A stretch of DNA of 64,000 bases from an uncultured Pelagibacteraceae bacterium (GCA_902620465.1 CACNIF010000002.1:1-64000), one strand, 5' to 3'. Counted from the stretch's first letter, positions 1-9,636 are shown. The notes: a model not told the origin generated them from the sequence alone. Program-made: numbers and translations.

Positions 1-785
1 TAAAGATTGACGATTTTACGAAGATATTAAAAACTCCAAAGGATTTTTTTGTTGGTTTTTTTTCTCAATTAATTATTCTTCCATTAGTTGCTTACTTATT
101 AATTATTATTTTTAATGTATCACCTGAAATAGCCATTGGAGTTATGATTATCGCTGCTGCACCGGGTGGAGTTACATCCAATATATTAACAAAGTTTGCT
201 AAAGGAGATGTTGCTTTATCTATTACTTTAACGGCTATAATCAGTTTAATTTCTATTATTACCGTTCCTCTTATAGTTTTTACATCTGCTGATCTATTTG
301 AAATTACAAATATTTCTCAAAATATTTCAATGACTGGTATAGCGCTAAAAATGTTTTTAGTTGTAACTGTTCCAGTAATCTTAGGGATGATTATAAGAAA
401 ATTTGCTGAAAATTTTGTAAATTCACAAATTCAAGTATTTGAAAAACTCAACATAATATTATTTGTTATTTTTTTTATTGCTGCATTTTACGAAGAAAGA
501 GAGAGTTTTATAAATTTTCTAATACAGGCAGGTTTCATTACTTTAACTCTTAATATAACAATGATGATTGTCGCTTATTACCTTGGTAAAACTTTTGCCT
601 CAGGAATAAAACAACAAAAATGTATTGCTTTAGAATGTGGATTACAAAATGGTACTTTAGCAATATTTGTTTCTACACAAATATTCGGTACAGATATAGT
701 CTACATAACTCCAACAGCTGCATATGCTTTGATTATGTACATCACTGGTTTTATATTTGTTTTTCTTCTAAAAAATAAAGCTTAA
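1..785 (+). CDS. Sodium-dependent symporter, BASS (bile acid:Na+ symporter) family, 5' end missing
   Basis: The reading frame is open from the left edge (first full codon at position 3) to a stop at 783-785, so this is the C-terminal ~260 residues of a longer gene; the internal ATG at 144 is not a convincing start because good transmembrane sequence precedes it. About seven hydrophobic segments are visible. An AAAPGG motif and a later ECGLQNGTLA motif match the two conserved signatures of the BASS/SBF family, the second contributing to the sodium and substrate site. The family imports organic anions such as bile acids or keto acids with sodium; the substrate here is unknown. It converges with the next gene with a 4-base overlap of stops. 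Confidence 0.85.
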   Translation, partial: KIDDFTKILKTPKDFFVGFFSQLIILPLVAYLLIIIFNVSPEIAIGVMIIAAAPGGVTSNILTKFAKGDVALSITLTAIISLISIITVPLIVFTSADLFEITNISQNISMTGIALKMFLVVTVPVILGMIIRKFAENFVNSQIQVFEKLNIILFVIFFIAAFYEERESFINFLIQAGFITLTLNITMMIVAYYLGKTFASGIKQQKCIALECGLQNGTLAIFVSTQIFGTDIVYITPTAAYALIMYITGFIFVFLLKNKA

Positions 786-3226
786 TTACCCTTAAAATTG
801 GTCTGTTTTAATGGTCTATCAATCAATTCAATTTCGTATTTTTTTTTCTCAACCTCAATGAATAATTTACTATCTTTCAATTTTTCATTGGAAAAATCGT
901 TTTTGATGTAACCAAAAGTCAGATTTTTCCTAAAGTTAAAAGAGTAATTTCCTGAAGTTGATCTACCTATTATTTTATCTTCTAAATAAATAGGCTCATC
1001 ATGAAGTAATAGTGGTTCTCCAGGTTTACTATCTTTTAAAGTAAACATAGCAAATCTTGTTTTAATCTTCTCTTTATCAATCTTTTCAAGAGCTGACTTA
1101 CCAATAAAATCTACATTTTTTTTATTACTGATTGTAAAAGATAAACCTGCTTGATATTGATTTTCCTCAGGCGAAATATCGTGTCCCCAATGTAGAAAGC
1201 CACTTTCCATTCGCATAATATCCATTGCGTGCATACCACAGTTTGAAAGATTAAAATTTTTACCTTTTTCTATAATTAATTCATAAATTTTTTTCGCATC
1301 ATTAGCTTCAACGTAAAGTTCATATCCTAACTCCCCAACATAAGACAATCTCTGTGTCCAAATTTTAATATCCTCGATTGAAATAAATTTTGCTGTCCCA
1401 AATTTGAAATTTTCATTATCAAAATTATCTTTACTTAATGAACTTAAAAGATTTCTGCTTTTGGGTCCAAATAAACCAAAAACACAATAATCATCAGTTA
1501 CATCTTTCAATTCAATGTCTTTATTTAAATGTTTTTTGATATGGTGCTTGTCTCTTTCTCTTGTTGCGGCAGAACTAATTATTCTAAAATGGTTTTCATC
1601 TACCGCCACTATAGTTAAATCAGTCTCAATACCTCCATCTGAATTTAACATATGAGTATAGGTACATTTACCAACATCTTTCTTAATATTCGCAGTACAA
1701 ATTCTTTGTAATTCTTGATGGGCTTTATCAGATTTAATTTCAAACTTTGAAAAAGGAGTTAGATCAAATAAACCAACATTTTTTATTGTATTACTTGTTT
1801 CATACTCAGCTGAGGGATACCAACTTTGATAGTTATAACTATATTCATACTCTGCCTTTTCACCATCTAGTGCAAACCACATTGGTCTTTCATATCCACC
1901 AGAGACACCAAAGCATGCTCCAAAACTTTTCAAATTATCATGATGTGGAAGTTTTTTTATATCTCGAGAAGTTTTGTGTTGTTTAAATGGCCAGTGCATT
2001 CCATACAAATCTCCTAATGACTCTGTAATTCTTTTTTTTATAAAATCTAAATCTGAATGAAATTTTTGAAATCTTTTTATATCGTAACTAAAAATATCCT
2101 CATTAATATGACCAGTCATCAACCATTCTGCTGTAACCTTACCAACACCACCACCACTGCCAATTCCGATACTATTTAAACCACAACATACAAAAAAATT
2201 CTTAATCTCAGGTACTTCTCCTAATAATGTGTTGGTATCAGGCGTAAAAGATTCTGGTCCTGAAAAAAATTTTCTAATTCCAGCAGTTTCTAAAATTGGA
2301 AATCTTTTAATTGCTGAAGCTAAATAAGGTTCAAAATGTTCAAAATTTTCTTGAAACTCACCAAAGGAAAAATCTTCTGGAACTTTATTGGTTTTATTCC
2401 AAGCAGGAATTGAATTTCCCTCAAAAATTCCAACTAGTATTTTTCCTGCATCTTCTTTTATATAAGTTCGACTATCAAAATCTCTTACCACTGGTAAAGT
2501 TTTAGATAAATTTTCAATTGGCTCAGTGATTATGTAAAAATGTTCCGCTGGATACAAGGGAATACTGACACCAGCTTTTTCTCCAATTTGTCTTGACCAC
2601 ATACCTGAGGCTAAAACAATATATTCACATTCAATTTTTTGACCTTTAACTTTAACTCCAGAAATTTTTCCATCTTTAGTTAAAATTTCCTCAACCGGTG
2701 ATTTTTCAAAAATTTGTGCACCTTCCATTCTTGCTGCTTTAGCCAACATATGGGTAACACCAGAGGGATCTGCTGCACCATCGCCTGGCATTAAAATTCC
2801 TCCCATAACTTCATCTGTATTGATTATGGGATAATCTTTTCTGATTTGATCCTTATCTAAAATTCTTACATCGACATCATAAAGTTGTGCTGTGGTTGCT
2901 TGTCTTTTAAGTTCTTGCCATCTGCCTTTATGTTGAGCGATCGAAAGTGCTCCGTTTAATCTTAAACCTGCAGAATGATCAACTTTTTTTTCAAGCTCTT
3001 TATATAAATCTAAAGTATATTTTCTAATTTTTGTGACTGCTGCAGTTGGGCCTAATTGACTTACTAAACCTGCTGCATGCCAAGTTGTTCCTGACGTTAA
3101 TTGATCTCTCTCTAAAAGAATTGTGTCTTTCCAACCAAATTTAGCTAAATGATAAGCTACAGAGCAACCTACTACTCCTCCTCCTATCACAACAACTTTT
3201 GTGCTACTTGGAAGTTTTTTTTCCAT
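782..3226 (-). CDS. Dimethylglycine/sarcosine dehydrogenase-like FAD protein with C-terminal GcvT domain
   Basis: This 814-residue protein has an N-terminal Rossmann FAD domain (VVVIGGGVVGCSVAYHLAK near residue 11), the TTWHAAGL segment whose His carries covalent FAD in mitochondrial DMGDH and SarDH, a linker domain near 370-440, and a C-terminal tetrahydrofolate-binding GcvT/aminomethyltransferase half (about 430-814). Family members oxidatively demethylate N-methyl amines and pass the carbon to THF and electrons to ETF. A second paralogue of equal length lies at 37782-40214. This copy sits 4 bases from ald and close to the transaminase gene, which suggests amine or amino acid catabolism. 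Sarcosine is as likely as dimethylglycine; the substrate cannot be read from sequence alone. Confidence 0.88.
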   Translation of the reverse strand: MEKKLPSSTKVVVIGGGVVGCSVAYHLAKFGWKDTILLERDQLTSGTTWHAAGLVSQLGPTAAVTKIRKYTLDLYKELEKKVDHSAGLRLNGALSIAQHKGRWQELKRQATTAQLYDVDVRILDKDQIRKDYPIINTDEVMGGILMPGDGAADPSGVTHMLAKAARMEGAQIFEKSPVEEILTKDGKISGVKVKGQKIECEYIVLASGMWSRQIGEKAGVSIPLYPAEHFYIITEPIENLSKTLPVVRDFDSRTYIKEDAGKILVGIFEGNSIPAWNKTNKVPEDFSFGEFQENFEHFEPYLASAIKRFPILETAGIRKFFSGPESFTPDTNTLLGEVPEIKNFFVCCGLNSIGIGSGGGVGKVTAEWLMTGHINEDIFSYDIKRFQKFHSDLDFIKKRITESLGDLYGMHWPFKQHKTSRDIKKLPHHDNLKSFGACFGVSGGYERPMWFALDGEKAEYEYSYNYQSWYPSAEYETSNTIKNVGLFDLTPFSKFEIKSDKAHQELQRICTANIKKDVGKCTYTHMLNSDGGIETDLTIVAVDENHFRIISSAATRERDKHHIKKHLNKDIELKDVTDDYCVFGLFGPKSRNLLSSLSKDNFDNENFKFGTAKFISIEDIKIWTQRLSYVGELGYELYVEANDAKKIYELIIEKGKNFNLSNCGMHAMDIMRMESGFLHWGHDISPEENQYQAGLSFTISNKKNVDFIGKSALEKIDKEKIKTRFAMFTLKDSKPGEPLLLHDEPIYLEDKIIGRSTSGNYSFNFRKNLTFGYIKNDFSNEKLKDSKLFIEVEKKKYEIELIDRPLKQTNFKGN

Positions 3227-3230
3227 CTAA

Positions 3231-4349
3231 TTAGTTATTGATTGCATCTCCTGGATTAACATATTCATGTCCAAAAACATCTGCAACCGCTTTATAAGTC
3301 ACATGACCCTTGTGAACATTTAATCCTGCTAGAAAGTTTTTATCTTCACCAAGAGCCTTTTGATAACCTTTGTTAGCTAATTTTATTAAATATGGAAGTG
3401 TTGCTTTATTTAATGCAATAGTCGAAGTTCTTGGAACTCCACCTGGCATATTAGCTACACAATAATGGACAACATTGTCTACTATAAAAGTTGGATCATT
3501 AAATGTTGTGGGTTTACTTGTTTCTACACATCCTCCTTGATCGATTGCAACATCAACAATTACAGAACCTCTTTTCATTAATTTAAGCATATCTTTAGTA
3601 ACTAATTTTGGTGCCTCTGCTCCCGGGATTAAGACCCCACCTACTATTAAGTCTGCTTCAGCTACTAACCTTTTTAAATCTATTTTGTCACTTTGTTCTG
3701 GAATAATTTTGTCTCCAAACATTTCAACTAATTGTTTTAGTCTTGCTTCTGATTTATCGACAACATGAACTTTTGCTTTCATACCAGTTGCTATTGTTGC
3801 AGCATTTTCACCTACAACTCCTCCACCTAAAATTAAAACATTTGCGGGCTCACCACCTGGAGCTCCTCCTAATAAAACTCCCCTACCTTTTTGATTTTTT
3901 TCTAGACAATGTGCTCCTGCTTGAACTGACATACGTCCAGCTACAGCACTCATAGGTGCCAGCAAAGGAAGTCTTCCATTATCATCTGTAATAGTTTCGT
4001 AGGCAATATTAATACTTTTTGATTTTACCAAACCCTCTGTTAATTCCTTTGCGGCCGCTAAATGTAAGTAGGTATAAACAATTTGATTTTCCCTAATCAT
4101 TTCAACCTCAACTTTTTGAGGTTCTTTAACTTTAACAATTATCTCAGCATCATTAAAAATATCACTAGCTTTTTCTATAATTTTTGCGCCAGCATTTTTG
4201 TACTGATCATTGTCGAAACCTGCTTCAAAGCCTCCATTATTTTCAACTAAAACTTCATGACCCTCTGAAACCAAAGTTTTAACACTGCCAGGTGTCAGGC
4301 CAATTCTATTTTCTTGAGGTTTTATTTCTTTAGGTACGCCAATTCTCAT
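3231..4349 (-). CDS. ald: Alanine dehydrogenase
   Basis: At 372 residues this is the normal length for NAD-dependent L-alanine dehydrogenase (alanine + NAD + water to pyruvate + ammonium + NADH). The N-terminal MRIGVPKEIKPQENRIGLTP signature, a substrate-domain segment near residue 74 and a Rossmann motif near 175 (VLILGGGVVGENAA) are all present. It lies between a flavoprotein and a transaminase, in the same direction, with spacers of 4 and 9 bases. The tpa-ald pairing is a known arrangement in taurine degradation: the transaminase uses pyruvate as amino acceptor and Ald regenerates pyruvate and releases ammonium. That role is inferred from position. Confidence 0.95.
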   Translation of the reverse strand: MRIGVPKEIKPQENRIGLTPGSVKTLVSEGHEVLVENNGGFEAGFDNDQYKNAGAKIIEKASDIFNDAEIIVKVKEPQKVEVEMIRENQIVYTYLHLAAAKELTEGLVKSKSINIAYETITDDNGRLPLLAPMSAVAGRMSVQAGAHCLEKNQKGRGVLLGGAPGGEPANVLILGGGVVGENAATIATGMKAKVHVVDKSEARLKQLVEMFGDKIIPEQSDKIDLKRLVAEADLIVGGVLIPGAEAPKLVTKDMLKLMKRGSVIVDVAIDQGGCVETSKPTTFNDPTFIVDNVVHYCVANMPGGVPRTSTIALNKATLPYLIKLANKGYQKALGEDKNFLAGLNVHKGHVTYKAVADVFGHEYVNPGDAINN

Positions 4350-4358
4350 TAACGAAAT

Positions 4359-5705
4359 TTAATTCTTTTTACTCTTTGCGTAATTAGTAATTCCAGTTCT
4401 TAGTTTTTCTATGATTTCATCAATGTGTTTTTTTTCGCAGATAAACATTGGTGCTATAATTAAGCAATCACCAGTAGCTTTGAAGTTTACACCTGCATCG
4501 TAACAATGTTTGAAAGTAGCCAAACCTGCTTTACCAGGTCTACCATCGGTTTTAATATCTATACCACCCATCATTCCATAACCTCTTATGTTGTCTACAA
4601 CATCAATATCTTTAAGTGAGAATAGACCTTCTTGAAAATAAGGACCAAGTTCTTTCGCTCTATTAAAAATATCTTCTTTTTCGAAAATATCTTGAACAGC
4701 TAACGCTGCAGCTACTGAAACTGGAATTCCAGAGTAAGTATAACCATGAAATAATTCTATTGCACCTTTTGGAGAATTATCCATAACTGCATCATAAATT
4801 TCTTCTTTACAAGCAACCACACCAAAAGGAACTATCCCATTAGTTGTTGCTTTTGCCATCGTCATTATATCAGGTGTCACACCAAACTCTTGAGCTCCAA
4901 AAGCTGAACCAGTTCTTCCCCAACCAGTGATAACTTCATCAAAAATTAATAGTATTTTATGTTTGTCACAAAGTTCTCTTAGTCTTTGCAAATATCCAAC
5001 TGGAGGCACTAACGTTCCTGTTGAACCAGCAATTGGTTCTACAATACAAGCTGCGATATTTTCAGAACCAAAATTAGTGCAAATTCTCTCTAGGTCATTT
5101 GCAATCTCAGCTCCTGTTTCAGGTTGACCTGAAATATATTTATGTTCATCTAAATGTGTATGTCTCATATGCACTACACCTGGCATCAATACACTTGCAT
5201 ACGCTTTAACGTTATTGATCATGCCACCTACTGATGTGGCTCCGATATTCATTCCATGATAAGCACGTTCTCTTCCAACAAATCTAAACCTTTGTCCCTC
5301 ACCTCTTGCTTTATGATATGCAATACTAATTTTTATTGCAGTTTCTACTGCAGTAGATCCACATATCGTATAAAAAATTTTATTTAAGTTTCCAGGAGTG
5401 TGTTTTGAAATTCTTGTTGCTAATTCAAATGAACCACCAAATCCTTGTTGAAACGGCTGACAATAATCAAGAGTGTTTAATTGATTTGTTATTGCTTCAA
5501 TAATTTCTTTTCTTCCATGTCCCAATGGATTACAAAATAATCCTGAGCTTGCATCAATTTGTGTTTTACCATGATGATTTTTTAAATAAACACCTTTTGC
5601 CTCAACAATCAATTTTGGATTTTCTTTAAAATCTTTATTAGATGTAAATGGCATCCAATGTTCATTAAGTGAATTAGGTACTGACGTTCTTTTTTCTGAG
5701 CTCAT
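4359..5705 (-). CDS. tpa: Class III aminotransferase, probably taurine:pyruvate aminotransferase
   Basis: This 448-residue PLP fold-type I enzyme shows the class III features: a glycine-rich GSTAVETAIK phosphate-binding segment near 117, a LLIFDEVITGWGRTG block near 250-265 with the Asp that contacts the PLP ring, and the Schiff-base Lys in MTMAKATTNG near 285. Taurine:pyruvate, omega-amino acid:pyruvate and beta-alanine:pyruvate enzymes all share these. The taurine assignment rests on context: tauA-type transport genes start 175 bases away in the opposite direction, ald is next door and pta is in the block. Product would be sulfoacetaldehyde plus alanine. A broader omega-amino-acid activity is the main alternative. 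Confidence 0.75.
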   Translation of the reverse strand: MSSEKRTSVPNSLNEHWMPFTSNKDFKENPKLIVEAKGVYLKNHHGKTQIDASSGLFCNPLGHGRKEIIEAITNQLNTLDYCQPFQQGFGGSFELATRISKHTPGNLNKIFYTICGSTAVETAIKISIAYHKARGEGQRFRFVGRERAYHGMNIGATSVGGMINNVKAYASVLMPGVVHMRHTHLDEHKYISGQPETGAEIANDLERICTNFGSENIAACIVEPIAGSTGTLVPPVGYLQRLRELCDKHKILLIFDEVITGWGRTGSAFGAQEFGVTPDIMTMAKATTNGIVPFGVVACKEEIYDAVMDNSPKGAIELFHGYTYSGIPVSVAAALAVQDIFEKEDIFNRAKELGPYFQEGLFSLKDIDVVDNIRGYGMMGGIDIKTDGRPGKAGLATFKHCYDAGVNFKATGDCLIIAPMFICEKKHIDEIIEKLRTGITNYAKSKKN

Positions 5706-5775
5706 AAATAAATTTAAAATGTTTATTAGTTAAATCCTTAGACTAATTAATAGAAATTAACCACCAAAATAATGT

Positions 5776-5792
5776 CACAACTTAAAGTTGTG
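5776..5792. promoter_or_regulatory. Palindromic operator candidate in the tpa-tauA divergent spacer
   Basis: CACAACTT, one base, AAGTTGTG: a perfect 8-1-8 inverted repeat, about 70 bases from the transaminase start and 88 bases before the tauA start. Position between two divergent functionally related genes is where a shared regulator would bind. No regulator gene lies in the block, and the site does not resemble a motif I can name. Confidence 0.5.
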
Positions 5793-5879
5793 TAACTATA
5801 ATGATCATTTTTTTGTTTTACATATAGGTCAAATTAATCTTAAAATTGGAACATATAAATAAACAAAGAAGAGGCATAA

Positions 5880-6821
5880 ATGAAAAAAATAATTAGTTTT
5901 ATTCTTGGATGTTTTGTAGCTCTAAATCTTTCGATATCAGTTGCTAATTCAGCAGCTAATGAAGTTAGAGTTGCTTACTTCTTAGAGTGGCCAAGTCCAA
6001 ATCTAGAGGACATGATGAAGAAAAACTTCGCAAAAGCTCTAGGGGTTCCTGTAAAGTGGACTAACTTTACTAATGGTGGTGCTATGACTGATGCGATGTT
6101 AGCAGGAGATATAGATATTTCTTACTCTCAAGGTTTAGTTCCATTTATTAACGCTGTAAAATCTAAAGCACCTATCAAATTAGTTGATATTGCAATGGAA
6201 TACGGAATGGGAGGAACAACCTGTGTTACATCTAATGCATCTGGAATTACAAAAGCGAACGCAACTGAATTAGAAGGTAAAAAAGTTGCTGTTCCACTTG
6301 GAACAATGGCTGAATACGTTTTTGATGAAAGTATGAAAGTTGTTGGAGCGGATAGAAAAAAAATGGATATCATTCAAATGGACCCTGAAGAAGGTGCTGC
6401 TGCTTTAGTAAGTGGTGATGTTGTAATGGCATGTTTATTTGGTGGTAATTCTATTAAAGCTGCTGTTGCAGTTGGATCTAGATTACTAACAGTTCAAGAA
6501 GCTAGAGATGCAGGTATCCTAGGGATTGATATTACTTCTGTAACTACAAAGTTTATGAAGGAAAATCCAGGAATGTTGAGAACTTTCATCGAAGTAACTC
6601 ATGAAGCTAATGCAAGATATAGAGCTGGAAAAAGCGATATGAATGCAATGTCAAAAGCTTCGGAAATGAAAATTCCTGACATGAAAGAAACTTTAAGTGG
6701 TTTTAAATTTCTAACTCCAGAGGAAACAAAAAGTTCTATGGAAAGTGGAAATCTTGATGCATTCTTAAAAGGAATGGGAACACCAAGAGGAAACGTAGAT
6801 ACAAGTTTCTTACCTTTGTAA
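5880..6821 (+). CDS. tauA: ABC transporter periplasmic substrate-binding protein, taurine/nitrate family
   Basis: The 313-residue product begins with a Sec signal peptide (MKKIISFILGCFVALNLSIS, cleavage expected after SVANSA near residue 25) and continues as a TauA/SsuA/NrtA-type binding protein: VRVAYFLEWPSPN as the first beta strand, a GGAMTDAMLAGDIDISYSQG segment typical of this family, and a GKKVAVPLGTMAEY hinge region. An AAGAGG ribosome-binding site precedes the ATG. It is first in a rightward operon with its ATPase and permease, separated from them by a terminator-like hairpin. Taurine is the best guess from neighbouring tpa, ald and pta; other sulfonates or amines are possible. Confidence 0.85.
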   Translation: MKKIISFILGCFVALNLSISVANSAANEVRVAYFLEWPSPNLEDMMKKNFAKALGVPVKWTNFTNGGAMTDAMLAGDIDISYSQGLVPFINAVKSKAPIKLVDIAMEYGMGGTTCVTSNASGITKANATELEGKKVAVPLGTMAEYVFDESMKVVGADRKKMDIIQMDPEEGAAALVSGDVVMACLFGGNSIKAAVAVGSRLLTVQEARDAGILGIDITSVTTKFMKENPGMLRTFIEVTHEANARYRAGKSDMNAMSKASEMKIPDMKETLSGFKFLTPEETKSSMESGNLDAFLKGMGTPRGNVDTSFLPL

Positions 6822-6841
6822 TTTTAAGGTAATTAAAATTT

Positions 6842-6883
6842 AAATAGGCGCCAATTTTTTATTAAATTGGTGCCTATTTTTTT
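6842..6883 (+). terminator. Stem-loop with T-tract between tauA and tauB
   Basis: A 16-base-pair stem with one G-T wobble, arms 6842-6857 and 6864-6879, six-base loop, followed by an uninterrupted run of T. This is a textbook Rho-independent terminator about 20 bases after the tauA stop. Since the ATPase gene starts 29 bases later without an obvious strong promoter, it probably acts as a partial terminator, favouring binding-protein mRNA over transporter mRNA. Confidence 0.85.
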
Positions 6884-6911
6884 ACTACAAATTCTAATAT
6901 AAAGTGAACAG

Positions 6912-7709
6912 ATGAGTGATCTAGTTTCTCAAAATCTTAATATGATTTTTAAAACTCCGAAAGGAGAAACTGTTCACGCTTTAAAAGATTTAAATTTTAC
7001 TCTTAAAAAAGGGGAGCTTTTAACAGTTCTTGGACCATCAGGTTGTGGAAAAACAACCTTATTAAATATTACCGCAGGATTTATTCGACCAACTTCCGGA
7101 AGTATTACTTTAAATAGTAAAGAAATTGATGGACCAGGTGTAGAGAGAGGTATGGTTTTTCAGCAAGGTGCATTGTTCGAATGGTTAACAGTTGCTGAAA
7201 ATGTCAACTTTGGATTAAGAATGAAAAAAAAAGATCCAATTGAAACTCAAAAAAAAGTTGATGAATGGTTAGAAATAGTTGGCTTAAAAGGTTTTGGTAA
7301 TACTCCAACCTATCAACTTTCTGGTGGTATGCAGCAAAGAGTTGCTCTTGCAAGATGTTTGATTAATGATCCTGACCTAATTTTAATGGATGAACCTTTA
7401 GGAGCCCTTGATGCGTTAACAAGAGAAAAAATGCAGTCTCTAGTTTTAAAAATTTGGAAAGAGACAGGGAAAACAATTGTTTTAATCACCCACTCAGTTG
7501 AAGAAGCTCTTTTGCTTGGTGAAAGATTATATGTTATGGCACCTCGACCAGGGCGAATTCATAAAGAGTATAATCTCCCATTTGCCTCAATGGGACTGAA
7601 AGAAGATCTAAGAGAGATTAAAAAGAACAAAGATTTTTCTGCGAAACGTGAAGAAATATTAGAGATGATTTGGAATATGGAAGAAGAAATTATGGGGAAA
7701 GATAATTAA
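6912..7709 (+). CDS. tauB: ABC transporter ATPase, taurine/nitrate/sulfonate family
   Basis: A 265-residue nucleotide-binding subunit with Walker A GPSGCGKTT near residue 42, Q-loop FQQGALFEW near 82, signature LSGGMQQRVALARCL near 137, Walker B LILMDEPLGALD near 157 and switch His in LITHSVEEA near 195. The sequence between Walker A and the Q-loop and the DEPLGALDALTR stretch are typical of TauB/SsuB/NrtD. The stop is immediately followed by the permease start codon, so the two are translationally adjacent. Confidence 0.93.
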   Translation: MSDLVSQNLNMIFKTPKGETVHALKDLNFTLKKGELLTVLGPSGCGKTTLLNITAGFIRPTSGSITLNSKEIDGPGVERGMVFQQGALFEWLTVAENVNFGLRMKKKDPIETQKKVDEWLEIVGLKGFGNTPTYQLSGGMQQRVALARCLINDPDLILMDEPLGALDALTREKMQSLVLKIWKETGKTIVLITHSVEEALLLGERLYVMAPRPGRIHKEYNLPFASMGLKEDLREIKKNKDFSAKREEILEMIWNMEEEIMGKDN

Positions 7710-9635
7710 ATGTTAACTCAAATAGTCACCTTTTTAATTTTTTTTGCAGTCATTGGCTGTATTCTCTATGGAAGAAGGTTAATCAAAACTGAAAAAGTAG
7801 ATGCTGTTTTTGGAAATCCTGAAAGAGCAAGAGGTGGTACTCACTGGATTATAGTCGGGAGTAGCTTTCTATTGTTGATATGGCTTTACTATTCTTGGGA
7901 TATTGCAAAAGGTTTTTACCCAAAATCTGCTAATGAACTTTGCCAAGTAGCAAAAGTTAACGACTCTTTATTAGGTTTAAAATATCAATTTCCAATAGAG
8001 CAACGAGAATTCAAAAGTACTGCTCAAATTAAGAAAGAAAATAAAAATCTTAAAGCAACTTTAAATGAAATCAAACTTTCTGAAGATCTTAGCTTGCAAC
8101 AAAAAACAGATCTTACAGAGTTTATCAACAAAACTATTCAGCTAATTCCTTTATTAACTAATGAGGATTTAATTGAAAATGAGACAAAATTCAAAATAGA
8201 TGACATCACTGGAAAAATTAACCTATTAACAGAAAATTTTAGAAAACCTGAATATCCTTTTGAAACAGAGCAAGAGGCAAACGAAAGACTTAAAGCAGTA
8301 AGTGAGCAAGGAGATTGGGGAATTATAAAGGTTCAATCTGGAACGGGGTCTATAGAAAATACTATCGAAGTACCTTTGGTTCCAGAGACGAAAAGAGGTT
8401 TAAAATTTGATGCTGCCGCAAAAGAATTACAAATTATTAGTGATGAATTCTTCAAGTTAAGAAATCATAATCCTCAATTTAAAAATAAAATAAAAGAGCT
8501 CAAAGATGAGATCAAAACTTATCGAAAAAATTTAGATGATACTCAAGAGGTAGCTTCAACTTACGCTAAAGATATTGTTAAAATTGCAAGACGAATAGAA
8601 TTTGCAAGTATATATCCACCCAATGCGTTAAACGAAATGCAAAATGCAATTATCAATTTTGATGTTGCCCAAAAAGAAGCTCAAGGGGGATTGAGATTTG
8701 TAGATATATTTCTATTTCCCGCTGGTACTATTGTTGCAAGTGGGCCAAGCTGTTCAGAACAAGGATCTGGTAGATGGCTACCTAAGCCGTCAGATACTTT
8801 TGATAAGTTCATGCTTATGCTTAAACCTAGTGTAGGTTATAAAGAAATTCCTCTCCTATGGATAGAACTGGTTGATGTCAGTAAAATGATTGGTTTTATT
8901 TTACCAGATTGGATAGCTGATATTTTACCTGGTGAATACCCAGTTCACACTCAAGATGGAATTGTTAAACAAAATTTTAAAGGCCAAGTTTTAAAATTAG
9001 TAACAGGAGACTTTAAGCTATTTAAAGTACCAGTGCCTTATGGTCATATTTGGGATTCATTTTTAAGAGTATTTTTAGGATTAGTGTTTGGAATATTAAT
9101 TGGTGTGCCGCTTGGATTATTTATGGGATTAAATAGATTTGCGAAAGGTTTTTTTGATCCGTTAATTGAGCTTTACAGACCTGTTCCCCCTCTGGCTTGG
9201 GCTCCTTTAATCATTTCGGTTTTAGGAATAGATAATACTGGCAAGGTTTTCTTGTTATTTATGGTCTCATTATCAATCATGATTATTTCTGCGAGAGCTG
9301 GTGCCTCTGGTACTCAGTTATCAAAAATCCATGCAGCTCACTCACTTGGTGCATCAAAAAAACAAATCTTGAGGTATGTAATTTTTCCCAACTCTTTACC
9401 AGAAATACTTACTGGAATAAGAGTTGCAGTGGGAATGTGTTGGGGAACTCTGGTTGCTGCCGAATTTTTAGCTGGAACAACTGGAATTGGTTTCGTTGAA
9501 AACGTTGCTAAAAAATATTTTCAATATGAAGTTATTTGGATCACTATATTTATAATGGGAATGCTGGGTTTATTATTTGATGTCACTTTGAGAAAAATAA
9601 TAGACAAAACAATCCCATGGCGTGGAAAAGGCTAA
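7710..9635 (+). CDS. tauC: ABC transporter permease, TauC-like, with very long N-terminal extension
   Basis: Only the last ~200 of 641 residues form the expected permease: transmembrane segments from about residue 440, and the cytoplasmic EAA loop AAHSLGASKKQILRY near 540-555, as in TauC/SsuC (usually ~260 residues in all). In front are hydrophobic segments near residues 2-20 and 47-65, then about 250 charged residues with strong helical and coiled-coil character (roughly 100-310), and a segment with a conserved-looking ASGPSCSEQGSG. The reading frame shows no sign of a frameshift or fused stop, so this is a genuine long form. The extension probably lies in the periplasm; its role is unknown, perhaps docking the binding protein. 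Confidence 0.88.
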   Translation: MLTQIVTFLIFFAVIGCILYGRRLIKTEKVDAVFGNPERARGGTHWIIVGSSFLLLIWLYYSWDIAKGFYPKSANELCQVAKVNDSLLGLKYQFPIEQREFKSTAQIKKENKNLKATLNEIKLSEDLSLQQKTDLTEFINKTIQLIPLLTNEDLIENETKFKIDDITGKINLLTENFRKPEYPFETEQEANERLKAVSEQGDWGIIKVQSGTGSIENTIEVPLVPETKRGLKFDAAAKELQIISDEFFKLRNHNPQFKNKIKELKDEIKTYRKNLDDTQEVASTYAKDIVKIARRIEFASIYPPNALNEMQNAIINFDVAQKEAQGGLRFVDIFLFPAGTIVASGPSCSEQGSGRWLPKPSDTFDKFMLMLKPSVGYKEIPLLWIELVDVSKMIGFILPDWIADILPGEYPVHTQDGIVKQNFKGQVLKLVTGDFKLFKVPVPYGHIWDSFLRVFLGLVFGILIGVPLGLFMGLNRFAKGFFDPLIELYRPVPPLAWAPLIISVLGIDNTGKVFLLFMVSLSIMIISARAGASGTQLSKIHAAHSLGASKKQILRYVIFPNSLPEILTGIRVAVGMCWGTLVAAEFLAGTTGIGFVENVAKKYFQYEVIWITIFIMGMLGLLFDVTLRKIIDKTIPWRGKG

Positions 9636-9636
9636 T

